Source of the DNA: Bacillota bacterium
Lineage (GTDB): Bacteria; Bacillota; Clostridia; Christensenellales; UMGS416
Direction: 5' to 3'
DNA: 40,923 bases
Assembly (NCBI GenBank): GCA_023398815.1
Contig: JAEWRW010000032.1
Span: forward strand, 1-40,923
Part shown: in pieces, positions 1-7,166 of the stretch
How positions within the stretch are numbered: the first letter of the stretch is position 1
Layout of the letters: the number at the start of each line of letters is the position of its first letter
Notes under the pieces: generated by a model
The model's input: only the letters and a program-made list of their open reading frames with translations
Told to the model about the DNA's origin: nothing
Databases searched by the model: none
Position numbers and translations under genes: made by a program

Positions 1-74
1 GGTATGCAACCAGCTATGAGCTGCACCCTTGACGAGAGGCGCCGCAAAGAGGCGACCGGAGGGAGCGCGCCGGC

Positions 75-97
75 TTCAAGTCCCACCTTCGGCACCA
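75..97 (+). other. tRNA-Leu-like 3' end fragment
   Basis: These 23 bases read like the end of a bacterial tRNA-Leu: T-loop TTCAAGT, acceptor 3' strand CTTCGGC, discriminator A and an encoded CCA. An intact tRNA is not present. Bases 70-74 and 82-86 do not pair as a T-stem, and no GCCGAAG 5' acceptor strand lies within a tRNA length upstream. It may be an attachment-site remnant from integration at a tRNA-Leu gene, or the 3' end of another CCA-ended RNA that begins before the window. Confidence 0.3.
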
Positions 98-117
98 GCC
101 GGCAGGGCCGGCGGCCA

Positions 118-157
118 ACATCGCGAACCGAGTGTTTCGGTTCGCGATGTTTCTTTT
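118..157 (+). terminator. Strong intrinsic terminator
   Basis: A perfect 14-bp stem (118-131 with 137-150), a 5-base loop and the T-rich tail TTCTTTT. It ends whatever transcript includes the tRNA-like sequence just upstream. Confidence 0.85.
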
Positions 158-515
158 CCCGCGCCTAATCTGCACCTCGCTCCACACTAAAAGAAGAACC
201 CTGCTTCCGTGAGTGATGCAAACGCCACACTCCGAACGTCCGTAACGGCCGAAAGCTCAAGTTCTTCTGGCAATAGCATGCAGCAAACCAAATGGAAAAT
301 CAAATGGACGCTGGTTCCCAGGGGACCACTGCGGCCAAAACCGCCAGGCCTGGCACGTCCGAAACTGCCCCGCATACCAGGCGTCCACCACTTATACTAT
401 GCGAAGTTTAGTAGAGTATCAAGAGTTTGATTAACCAACCCGAACACCTTTATGTTACTTGTTGCCTATGGTAAACTACATGAATTGGCCCATCAAAGGT
501 ATACGAGGAAGAGAA
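158..515. other. Intergenic stretch without a convincing gene
   Basis: The short open frames here lack a ribosome binding site and any recognisable protein pattern. A TATACT hexamer at 393-398 could be a -10 element for the downstream membrane protein gene, but no good -35 hexamer is placed for it. Confidence 0.5.
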
Positions 516-932
516 ATGAAGAGAACCGCAAAGCTTATTTACAATGTCGTTTGTATGGTTGGTTGCCTGGTTGGAGTATGGCATTTTTTTGCGCCCTACT
601 CCTTCCAGTGGTTCTCCTACATACCCGACGCCCCCATCGAAATTTACCAGTCAGTCAACTACATCAATTTCTGCTTCTCATTCTTGTTGGCGGGGCTTAG
701 TTTTTTGCTCCTGCTCGTGCAGAACCAGGTGTTTGGGGATTCGAGCGGGACGAGAGTATTCTATTTATTTTTTGTCCTTGTCTGGTTGTCCCGGCTAACG
801 ATCCAGCTTGTGTGGCCGTGGCCGTGGCCTTCTTCATTGCAACCATGGTTGGTGGTGGCCTTTGCAACGGAGTTCATCATTGCTGTCATTCCCGCGATCT
901 ATCTGCTCAAAAATACCAAAGCAAAAGGATAA
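516..932 (+). CDS. Small four-helix membrane protein, unknown function
   Basis: A 138-residue protein starting MKRTAKLIYN. This ATG is chosen over one 57 bases upstream because GAGGAAG lies about 5 bases before it. It has four hydrophobic stretches, roughly residues 8-28, 45-70, 80-97 and 108-130, separated by short polar loops. The central loops are rich in Trp and Pro, and the C-terminus is a short basic tail. I see no catalytic motif and do not recognise the family. It stands alone: a hairpin follows it and a separate promoter precedes the next operon. An inner-membrane location is inferred from the hydrophobicity. Confidence 0.7.
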   Translation: MKRTAKLIYNVVCMVGCLVGVWHFFAPYSFQWFSYIPDAPIEIYQSVNYINFCFSFLLAGLSFLLLLVQNQVFGDSSGTRVFYLFFVLVWLSRLTIQLVWPWPWPSSLQPWLVVAFATEFIIAVIPAIYLLKNTKAKG

Positions 933-950
933 CGCCCACTCTCCTTTTGA

Positions 951-1005
951 ATCCCAACCACACAAGCGGTAATCCAAAAGAGTACTCCTTGTGTGGCTTT
1001 GGGAT
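951..1005 (+). terminator. Long imperfect hairpin, terminator-like
   Basis: ATCCCAA plus CCACACAAG (951-966) pairs with CTTGTGTGG plus TTGGGAT (988-1005), with a 2-base bulge. It follows the small membrane protein gene. There is no clear T-run after it, so termination activity is uncertain. Confidence 0.4.
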
Positions 1006-1042
1006 GCAACTCCCCCATTACAACCTATGCGGATGCAAAACC

Positions 1043-1070
1043 TTGTTTGCCCCAATGGTCTTGGTATAAT
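1043..1070 (+). promoter_or_regulatory. Promoter of the murein-peptide operon
   Basis: TTGTTT, 16 bases, then TATAAT (1065-1070). TGG directly precedes the -10, giving an extended -10. Transcription would start near 1077, about 50 bases before the first gene. Confidence 0.65.
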
Positions 1071-1126
1071 GAAAGCTAACTGCCAAAAGTTCTCAGAACT
1101 GCCAACCACGCATTAGGATGATAGAG

Positions 1127-1930
1127 ATGAACAAAAACGAGCTGGATCGCCTCCTCCACCGCGAGATCGCACAAGCTGACGCCAAGGTTTCGCTCCTGAT
1201 GAAGGACATCGAAACCGGGCAAACGCTGCATGCCCACAACCCGGAAGAAGTGGTACCCTCCGCCTCCCTCATCAAGGTTCCCATCCTGCTGTCCATCCTG
1301 CAAAGGGTCATGGAGGGCGGGATATCGCTGGAGGATAAAATCACTGTGCCCGCGCTCGAAATCCTGGAGGACACCGATGTTTTTGAGCAGGGTGCCTGCG
1401 AGTGCTCGGTGGCGGAGCTTCTCCACTGGATGATCGTCACCAGCGACAACACGGCCACGAACGTGCTCATTGGTTTGGTTGGCTTTGCCGCCACCAATTC
1501 CCTGATGGGGTCCCTCGGTCTACCCAGCACGGTGCTGGCCCGAAAGATGCTGGACTTTGCAGCGATACGCGCCGGCAGGAACAACTTGACCAGCGCCGCT
1601 GACATGGCACGGCTCTACGAGGCGATTTGTGGTGAGCGCATCCTGACGCCGAAGCTGTGTCGCTACGCGCTTGGCATCCTGAAACGCCAGCGCTGCCAGG
1701 AGCTGTTCCTGCGCTACATTGCGGATGACATCACCGTGGCGCACAAAACCGGCGGGCTGGACCCGTTCACCGGGCACGACAGGGTTGCGCACGACGCGGG
1801 TGTCTTTCTGCTGGGCCATGTACAGTATTCTCTTGCCATCTTCGTGACCGGCGCACCAGACGACGAGCGGTACGCCAGTCGGCTGATCGGCAGGCTGTCC
1901 AAGGCAATCTATGATTGTTATAAAGGGTGA
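1127..1930 (+). CDS. Serine hydrolase of the class A beta-lactamase fold
   Basis: A 267-residue protein with the three active-site motifs of the penicillin-recognising fold: S47-L-I-K50 (SxxK), S106-D-N108 (SDN) and K207-T-G209 (KTG). The ExxLN motif that supplies the deacylating Glu in true class A beta-lactamases is not visible in its expected place after the SDN motif. A peptidase or esterase role on peptidoglycan or D-Ala-containing peptides is therefore more likely than antibiotic resistance. No signal peptide is seen, so it is probably cytoplasmic. I prefer the ATG at 1127 over 1118 because AGGATG sits 6 bases before it. The NlpC/P60 gene starts 4 bases after its stop, and the context points to murein-peptide recycling. 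Confidence 0.85.
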   Translation: MNKNELDRLLHREIAQADAKVSLLMKDIETGQTLHAHNPEEVVPSASLIKVPILLSILQRVMEGGISLEDKITVPALEILEDTDVFEQGACECSVAELLHWMIVTSDNTATNVLIGLVGFAATNSLMGSLGLPSTVLARKMLDFAAIRAGRNNLTSAADMARLYEAICGERILTPKLCRYALGILKRQRCQELFLRYIADDITVAHKTGGLDPFTGHDRVAHDAGVFLLGHVQYSLAIFVTGAPDDERYASRLIGRLSKAIYDCYKG

Positions 1931-1934
1931 TGGA

Positions 1935-2759
1935 ATGAGCTACTTCGCACTGGTCAATGTACCAATCGCGCCGCTGCATGCCGCGCCAGAGCCACATGGT
2001 GAATTGGCCGACGAAGTGCTGCACGGCATGGCCGTGGAGGTATTGGAGGACGCCGGCGATGGCTGGGTACGCGTGCGCACGGGCTACCAGTACGAGGGCT
2101 ACACCCGCAACGAGAACCTCGTGACCGACGACGGCCCACTCTCCCGCTGGCAGGCGCTGCCCAAACGCGTCGTCACAAGGGCGCAGGCCGATGTGCTCAA
2201 TGTGCCGAGCATCCGGGGAGGGAGGGTGACCAGCCTGCCCCGGGGCGCACTCGTCGCCCCCCTGCCCTCCGGCGAGGACGACGGCTGGATGTGCGTGGGC
2301 CTGGCGGATGGCCGCCGGGGCTACACTAAGGCGAGCCACTTGAGTGAATACCGGGCCAACTGGTCCCCCGAGGAGGAACCCGCCCTGCGCAAAAGGCTGA
2401 TGGAAACGGTGCTCGCCTACCTCGGCGTGCAATACCGCTGGGGTGGCAAGACCCCCCAGGGCATCGACTGCTCAGGGCTGTGCTCCATGGCCTATCTGAT
2501 GAACGGCGTGGTTATCTACCGCGACGCGGACATCCCCGACGGGTTCTGCATGCGTAAAATCCCACTGGAAGAAGCCGGGGAGGGCGACCTCATCTTCTTC
2601 CCAGGGCATGTGGCCATGCACCTTGGGAACGGGCGGTTCGTCCACGCCACGGCCAAGAACGGCAGCGACGGCGTGGTGCTCAATAGCCTGAACCCCCAGG
2701 ACGATGACTTCCGGTCCGATCTCCTGTCGACGGTGCGTTTCGCCGGAACCATTTTCTAG
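1935..2759 (+). CDS. NlpC/P60 family murein peptide endopeptidase with SH3 repeats
   Basis: A 274-residue protein with two bacterial SH3-like regions (about 5-65 and 80-138) followed by an NlpC/P60 cysteine peptidase domain (about 150-272). The catalytic Cys is C179 in the DCSG motif, and the His residues are H225 (GHVAM) and H237 (HATA). The layout matches YkfC-type gamma-D-glutamyl-L-diamino acid endopeptidases, which cut L-Ala-gamma-D-Glu-diamino acid peptides released from peptidoglycan. There is no secretion signal, consistent with cytoplasmic recycling. The start at 1935 is chosen because an in-frame ATT start further upstream would overlap the preceding gene. It lies between a serine hydrolase and a dipeptide epimerase, the same functional set as the Bacillus ykf genes. 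Confidence 0.9.
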   Translation: MSYFALVNVPIAPLHAAPEPHGELADEVLHGMAVEVLEDAGDGWVRVRTGYQYEGYTRNENLVTDDGPLSRWQALPKRVVTRAQADVLNVPSIRGGRVTSLPRGALVAPLPSGEDDGWMCVGLADGRRGYTKASHLSEYRANWSPEEEPALRKRLMETVLAYLGVQYRWGGKTPQGIDCSGLCSMAYLMNGVVIYRDADIPDGFCMRKIPLEEAGEGDLIFFPGHVAMHLGNGRFVHATAKNGSDGVVLNSLNPQDDDFRSDLLSTVRFAGTIF

Positions 2760-2800
2760 CGACAACAAAAGCGTCGATTCGCTTGAAGGGAAGTACTTTT

Positions 2801-3892
2801 ATGGTCATCAAGGAAGTCCAAACTGGCACGATTCGCATTCCGCTGGCCCGGCCGTTCAAGACGGCGCTGCGCTCGGTGGATTGCATTGACGACATTCTGG
2901 TGCGGATCGTGACCGACACGGGGGACTGCGGGTATGGCGAAGCACCGCCCACGGCCGTCATCACGGGCGAAACGAGGGGCTCCATCGCCGAGGCGGTGCA
3001 GCACTTTATCGCGCCGGCCATCGTCGGCATGGAGATTGAGAACATCGACGGCATCGCGCAGCGCGTCAACTCCTGCATGGTCAAGAACACCTCCGCCAAG
3101 GCGGCTGTGGATATGGCCGTGTATGACCTGCTGGGCAAGCGCTTTTCTGCCCCGCTCTACAAGCTGCTGGGTGGGTACCGCCGGCAGTTGGAGACGGACA
3201 TCACCATCAGCGTGAACCCCGTGGCGGAAATGGTGGCCGACAGCGTGGATGCCGTGCAGAAGGGCTTCCAGATCCTCAAGATCAAAGTGGGCAAAGAAGG
3301 CATGGCGGATGTGGAGCGCATTGCCGAGATTCGCCGCGCCGTCGGCCCCACCATCGCGCTGCGCGTGGACGCCAACCAGGGCTGGAAGGCCAAGGACGCG
3401 GTGCAGATCATTGCGGCGATGGAGAACAGGGAGCTGAACATTGACTTGGTGGAGCAGCCCGTGCCGGCCCATGACATGCAGGGCATGCAATACGTGACCA
3501 GCCGTGTCTCCACCCCCATCCTGGCAGACGAAAGCCTCTTCACCCCCCGGGACGCCGTGGAGATCATCCGCACCCACGCGGCCGATCTATTGAACATCAA
3601 GCTCATGAAGACCGGGGGCATCTACAATGCGTTGAAGATCTGCGCCATCGCCGAGGAATACGGCGTCGAGTGCATGATTGGATGCATGCTGGAAAGCAAG
3701 CTGGCCGTGACAGCCGCAGCGCACCTGATGGCGGCCAAGCATGTCATCACCCGGGCCGACCTGGATGGGCCGTCGCTGTGCACGGTGGACCCCTATGAGG
3801 GCGGCCCCATTTTTACGGGGCCGACGATCACCATGGGCGAAGGCCCCGGCCTCGGCATCACGAGCGTTCCGTTTGAACCACTGAGTGCGTAG
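2801..3892 (+). CDS. L-Ala-D/L-Glu dipeptide epimerase (enolase superfamily)
   Basis: A 363-residue enolase-superfamily protein of the muconate-lactonizing subgroup. It has an N-terminal capping domain and a barrel carrying the KxK base pair K160-I-K162, metal ligands D190, E218 and D243 (ADES), and the second-face Lys near K267 (NIKLMKTGG). This arrangement is typical of dipeptide epimerases that convert L-Ala-D-Glu to L-Ala-L-Glu so it can be hydrolysed for amino acids. It is the last gene of the operon: the preceding endopeptidase would release L-Ala-D-Glu. ATG 2801 is preceded by GAAGGGAAG at good spacing; an upstream TTG is rejected. An intrinsic terminator follows. Confidence 0.9.
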   Translation: MVIKEVQTGTIRIPLARPFKTALRSVDCIDDILVRIVTDTGDCGYGEAPPTAVITGETRGSIAEAVQHFIAPAIVGMEIENIDGIAQRVNSCMVKNTSAKAAVDMAVYDLLGKRFSAPLYKLLGGYRRQLETDITISVNPVAEMVADSVDAVQKGFQILKIKVGKEGMADVERIAEIRRAVGPTIALRVDANQGWKAKDAVQIIAAMENRELNIDLVEQPVPAHDMQGMQYVTSRVSTPILADESLFTPRDAVEIIRTHAADLLNIKLMKTGGIYNALKICAIAEEYGVECMIGCMLESKLAVTAAAHLMAAKHVITRADLDGPSLCTVDPYEGGPIFTGPTITMGEGPGLGITSVPFEPLSA

Positions 3893-3908
3893 AAGCGCCA
3901 CTTGTTTG

Positions 3909-3940
3909 AGCTCCCCGTCCCGCTGGATGGGAGCTTTTTT
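3909..3940 (+). terminator. Intrinsic terminator after the epimerase
   Basis: AGCTCCC (3909-3915) pairs with GGGAGCT (3929-3935), followed by six T residues. It ends the murein-peptide operon. Confidence 0.8.
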
Positions 3941-4063
3941 GTTGCTTTTGGCACCCCTCTGCCTTTGTTCAAGCCCACAGGCCACAGATTTCTGGCCCTC
4001 TTCATGCATGGAATGTCATCCATCAGGTGAAGGTAAGGCAAATATGCTGTTTGAGGTTCAGAG

Positions 4064-5977
4064 ATGAGTGAAACCGTGAAAGAACGCACAGAGGGAAGAG
4101 TCAGCTACCACGACTCCGTGGAAGAGATGCTGCCGCGCATCCGAAAGGACGGGCTGTCCAACGCCTTTGACCGCTGGGCCCTGCAAGAAAAAATCCGATG
4201 CAAGTTCTGCTTGGAGGGGTTGAGCTGCCAGCTCTGCTCCAACGGGCCCTGCCGCATCAGCGAAAAGGGCGGGCAAGACAAGGGCGTCTGCGGCATCGGC
4301 CCCGATGCCATGGCCATGCGCACCCTGCTGCTGCACAATGTCATGGGTGCCGGCACCTACAGCCACCACGCCTGGGAAGCGTTCCGCACCTTGCGGGCGA
4401 CGGCGGAGGGGAAGACGCCCTTCTGCATCAAAGACCCCGGCAAGCTGAAATGGATGTGCCAGATGCTGGGGATCGACACCGCCCAAAGTGAGAGCCAGAT
4501 GGCAACCCAGCTGGCCGACCTGCTGGAGCAGCAGCTCCGCGTTGGGGCCGATGAGCCAAACCGGATGGTGGAAGCCTTCGCGCCCAAAAAGCGCAAGCAG
4601 GTGTGGCGTGACATTGGCATCTACCCCGCCGGTGCCGTGCACGAGGAGCAAAACTGCGTGGCCAGCTGCCTCACCAATGTGGATGGCAGCCATGTCTCCC
4701 TGGCGGTGAAGGCGCTGCGACTGGGCTTGGCGACGATTTACAACGCCCAAATCGGCCTGGAAATGGTGCAGGACATCCTGTTTGGCACCCCCACCCCCCA
4801 CGAGGTGAACGTGGATCTGGGCATTATGGACCCGGAGTACGTGAACATCGTCTTCAACGGGCACCAGCCCTGGGTTGGCATTGCAACGCTGGAAAAGGCC
4901 AGAGCCGAAGCGGTGCAGCAGCGCGCGCGAGCGGCGGGGGCCAAGGGTCTTCGGATTGTGGGCTCCATTGAGACCGGGCAGGAGATCCTGCAGCGGTTCG
5001 GGGTGGACGATGTGTTCGTGGGGCTGATGGGCAACTGGCTCACAATCGAGCCGCTGCTGGCCACCGGCACCGTGGACGTGCTGGCCATGGAGGAAAACTG
5101 CTCCCCCCCGGCCATCGACATGTATGCCGAGAAATACCACATCACGCTGGTCAGTGTCAGCACCATCATCGACCTGCCGGGCCTGCAGCACAAGATGCCC
5201 TACCACCCCGCAGAGGTGAACGGCATGGCAGACCGGCTGATTGACCTCGCGATCCAAAACTTTGGCCACCGTCACGGCACCATCCAGCCCCAGGTACCCA
5301 AAATCATACAGAAGGCCATCGCCGGGTTCTCCACAGAGGCGGTGCTGCAGGCGCTTGGCAACAAGCTGGACCCGCTGGTTGATGTGATCGCCGCCGGCAA
5401 AGTGAAGGGCGTGGTAGCCCTTGCCAACTGCTCCACCCTGCGCAATGGGCCGCAGGATTGGAACACCATCAACCTGACGAAGGAATTGATCAAACGAGAC
5501 ATCCTAGTGGTCAGTGCCGGTTGCGGCAACCACGCGCTGGAGGTTGCGGGCCTGTGCAACCTCGACGCGGTCAGGCTGGCGGGGGCCGGGCTACAGGAAG
5601 TCTGCAACCTGCTGAAGATCCCACCCGTGCTGAGCTTTGGCACCTGCACCGATACGGGTCGCATCTCCATGCTGGTGACGGCGCTGGCCGACCACCTCAA
5701 CGTGGACATCCCCGACCTACCCATTGCGGTGACGGCCCCCGAGTGGATGGAGCAGAAAGCGACGATCGACGGCGTGTTTGCCGTGGCCTACGGCGCCTAT
5801 ACCCACCTCTCCCCCGTGCCGTTTGTGACGGGTGCTCCCCAACTGGTGAAGCTGCTGACGGAGGACGTGGAGACCCTTACCGGCGGCAAAATCGCCCTGG
5901 GGGACGACCCGGTGGAGGTGGCGCAGGCAATGGAGAAACACATCATTGGAAAGAGGCAAAAACTGGGTCTGAATTGA
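4064..5977 (+). CDS. cooS: Anaerobic carbon monoxide dehydrogenase catalytic subunit (CooS family), divergent
   Basis: A 637-residue full-length Ni,Fe-CODH family protein. Its N-terminal cysteines are C46, C49, C55, C58, C63 and C76. C55/C58/C63/C76 fit the B-cluster. C46-x2-C49 replaces the usual Cx7C D-cluster pair, and the Cys normally before C55 is Ser54. Of the C-cluster ligands, H267, C346, C456, C487 and C528 are present, with the active-site Lys at K565 (APEWMEQK). The usual Cys-Cys in GICCTGNE is I302-E303 here (GSIETGQE), so one cluster ligand is changed. CO oxidation (CO + H2O to CO2 + 2 electrons) is therefore not assured; the enzyme may do other redox chemistry. No cooF, cooC or acs genes lie nearby. 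GAGG lies just before the start codon. Confidence 0.88.
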   Translation: MSETVKERTEGRVSYHDSVEEMLPRIRKDGLSNAFDRWALQEKIRCKFCLEGLSCQLCSNGPCRISEKGGQDKGVCGIGPDAMAMRTLLLHNVMGAGTYSHHAWEAFRTLRATAEGKTPFCIKDPGKLKWMCQMLGIDTAQSESQMATQLADLLEQQLRVGADEPNRMVEAFAPKKRKQVWRDIGIYPAGAVHEEQNCVASCLTNVDGSHVSLAVKALRLGLATIYNAQIGLEMVQDILFGTPTPHEVNVDLGIMDPEYVNIVFNGHQPWVGIATLEKARAEAVQQRARAAGAKGLRIVGSIETGQEILQRFGVDDVFVGLMGNWLTIEPLLATGTVDVLAMEENCSPPAIDMYAEKYHITLVSVSTIIDLPGLQHKMPYHPAEVNGMADRLIDLAIQNFGHRHGTIQPQVPKIIQKAIAGFSTEAVLQALGNKLDPLVDVIAAGKVKGVVALANCSTLRNGPQDWNTINLTKELIKRDILVVSAGCGNHALEVAGLCNLDAVRLAGAGLQEVCNLLKIPPVLSFGTCTDTGRISMLVTALADHLNVDIPDLPIAVTAPEWMEQKATIDGVFAVAYGAYTHLSPVPFVTGAPQLVKLLTEDVETLTGGKIALGDDPVEVAQAMEKHIIGKRQKLGLN

Positions 5978-6054
5978 GTTTGCCCGCAGGATTTGACCCA
6001 GCGCCCCACCAAAGCGCGACAGAAGAGCGCCCGCGTACTTTGCGGGCGCTCTCA

Positions 6055-6540
6055 AAGTGTCTACAACCCCCTAGAACGAGCAAAGGGAGCGAACCTCCCG
6101 CTGATTATTCGGCGGGAGGAAAGTCAGGGTCAGTGCGAGCAAAAGAGAAAACCCCGCCCGAAGGCGAGACGATCCTTGAGAACCCGCATGGGAGCTGCAG
6201 TTTGTGATTGGTCCATCGCAATACTTGTATTGCTCGCGCCGCTCTCAACGATTCTGAAGAATCGTCTGCCGCAACGCGGGACTAAGAGTCAGCGACATGT
6301 GCGGCGAATCAGACACGCAGGATGCGTGTCCAACCGTCACGCCGGGAAGGTATTGCGGCGCAATGCCTTAGCGCCCGGGCTGGTCGTTCGCTTCTCGAAC
6401 TGCTCGCCTATGCATCCTAGATGGCGCGTAAGGCGTGAACGGCGACCTGGCCACAACGAGAACAAGCTGTCTGAATCGCGACTGTCGCCACAGCGGCCAG
6501 GCTGCATGGGCGAGCAGTGCCGGAACTGCACGACCAGCAA
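6055..6540 (+). repeat. Dispersed structured repeat, copy 1
   Basis: Between convergent cooS and a minus-strand SDR-like gene. It begins with GTGTCTACAA after a GC-rich hairpin (6025-6051). In order it holds: the CCTCCCGC/GCGGGAGG hairpin (6094-6119), GGAAAGTCAGGGTCAG, the CAATAC/GTATTG hairpin, ACGATTC-TGAA-GAATCGT, AGCGACATGTGCGGCG (6291-6306), a hairpin with AGGAT loop (6312-6330), module A (6349-6367), module B (6379-6417), TAAGGCGTGAACGGCG, a GTCGC-CACA-GCGG hairpin, and an inverted copy of module B (6504-6538). It closely matches copy 2 and, reversed, copy 3. No protein is encoded; it looks like a structured RNA or mobile repeat. Confidence 0.8.
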
Positions 6541-6549
6541 GACGCGAAG

Positions 6550-6571
6550 GGCTGTCGCTTTGTCGACAGCC
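6550..6571 (-). terminator. Hairpin after the SDR-like gene
   Basis: GGCTGTCG (6550-6557) pairs with CGACAGCC (6564-6571), 10 bases beyond the stop codon of the minus-strand SDR-like gene. The T-tract is poor, so it is only terminator-like. Confidence 0.35.
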
Positions 6572-6581
6572 TGAGCGACTG

Positions 6582-7157
6582 CTACCACGGAATCTCCTGC
6601 TCGTAGCGGTTGCGCATCACCAGGCGGTTCTCGTCGCTGTGCTCGGGTGACTCCGGTTCATTGCTGCGATCCCGCAGGAAGTATGTGACCGCGTAGGGCG
6701 CGTCCGCCGGGTCGAAGCCGCGGCTGGCAAACACCCGGAAGGTGTAGCCCAGGGGCCGCAGGCTATTAAACAGCGTGCGGATGGCCATGTTGGCGGCGGC
6801 CAGCACGATGCTGCTGCTGTCAGCCCCAGTGTCGCGAGCCAGGTTGACGCTGGCGGTGACGCTGGTGACAAAGCAGAGACGCTTGCCCTGCCCGGCCTGC
6901 AGGCGGGGCAGGGCGGCGTTCACCTGCCGCAGCACCCCCAAGGCGCAGCGCTCGTAGGTGTCAGCCAGGCGATTGAGGTCGACGGGCTCGGTGGCCAGTT
7001 TCATTTCGCCCGTGGGGCCGGGCTCCAGCACGCAGACAAAGAGATCCAGCGGCCCATCCTCCTGCAGGCATAGGCCGGGCGTGCGCGCCAGGCTCTCGCC
7101 CATCGCCTGCCGGAAGGGTGTCTCAGGGCTGCACAACCCCACCATTGCTTCTCTCAT
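6582..7157 (-). CDS. Degenerate short-chain dehydrogenase-like protein
   Basis: A 191-residue protein that aligns with the second half of the adjacent SDR: KRLCFVTSVTAS here against RRLCFVSSEAGS, and LRPLGYTFRV against LYPQGFTFRL. The catalytic Tyr and Lys of YxxxK correspond to Ser115 and Leu119, and no TGxxxGxG nucleotide-binding motif is present, so dehydrogenase activity is unlikely. The C-terminus is a polar tail. GGAGGG overlaps the stop codon of the upstream SDR and lies 7 bases before the ATG, so the pair is cotranscribed. It is probably a diverged tandem duplicate kept as a non-catalytic partner or drifting toward loss. The function is unknown. Confidence 0.7.
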   Translation of the reverse strand: MREAMVGLCSPETPFRQAMGESLARTPGLCLQEDGPLDLFVCVLEPGPTGEMKLATEPVDLNRLADTYERCALGVLRQVNAALPRLQAGQGKRLCFVTSVTASVNLARDTGADSSSIVLAAANMAIRTLFNSLRPLGYTFRVFASRGFDPADAPYAVTYFLRDRSNEPESPEHSDENRLVMRNRYEQEIPW

Positions 7158-7166
7158 CGTTCCCTC

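Noticed and set aside
1..97. The first 97 bases as a complete tRNA or SRP RNA.
   Set aside because: The T-stem does not pair, no matching 5' acceptor strand is present, and the GGTCAGG motif of SRP RNA is missing.
209..430. A 73-codon open frame near the left edge.
   Set aside because: It has no binding site or protein-like pattern, and the opposite strand has an equally open frame.
1127..1930. A true class A beta-lactamase conferring antibiotic resistance.
   Set aside because: The ExxLN motif and a signal peptide are not seen, and the gene sits in a murein-peptide operon.
6115..6140. GGGAGGAAAGTC in repeat copies 1 and 2 resembles the conserved GAGGAAAGTC of RNase P RNA.
   Set aside because: The remaining conserved blocks of RNase P RNA, such as the 3' ACAGAA segment, are not visible, and two or three copies in 41 kb would be wrong for that gene.
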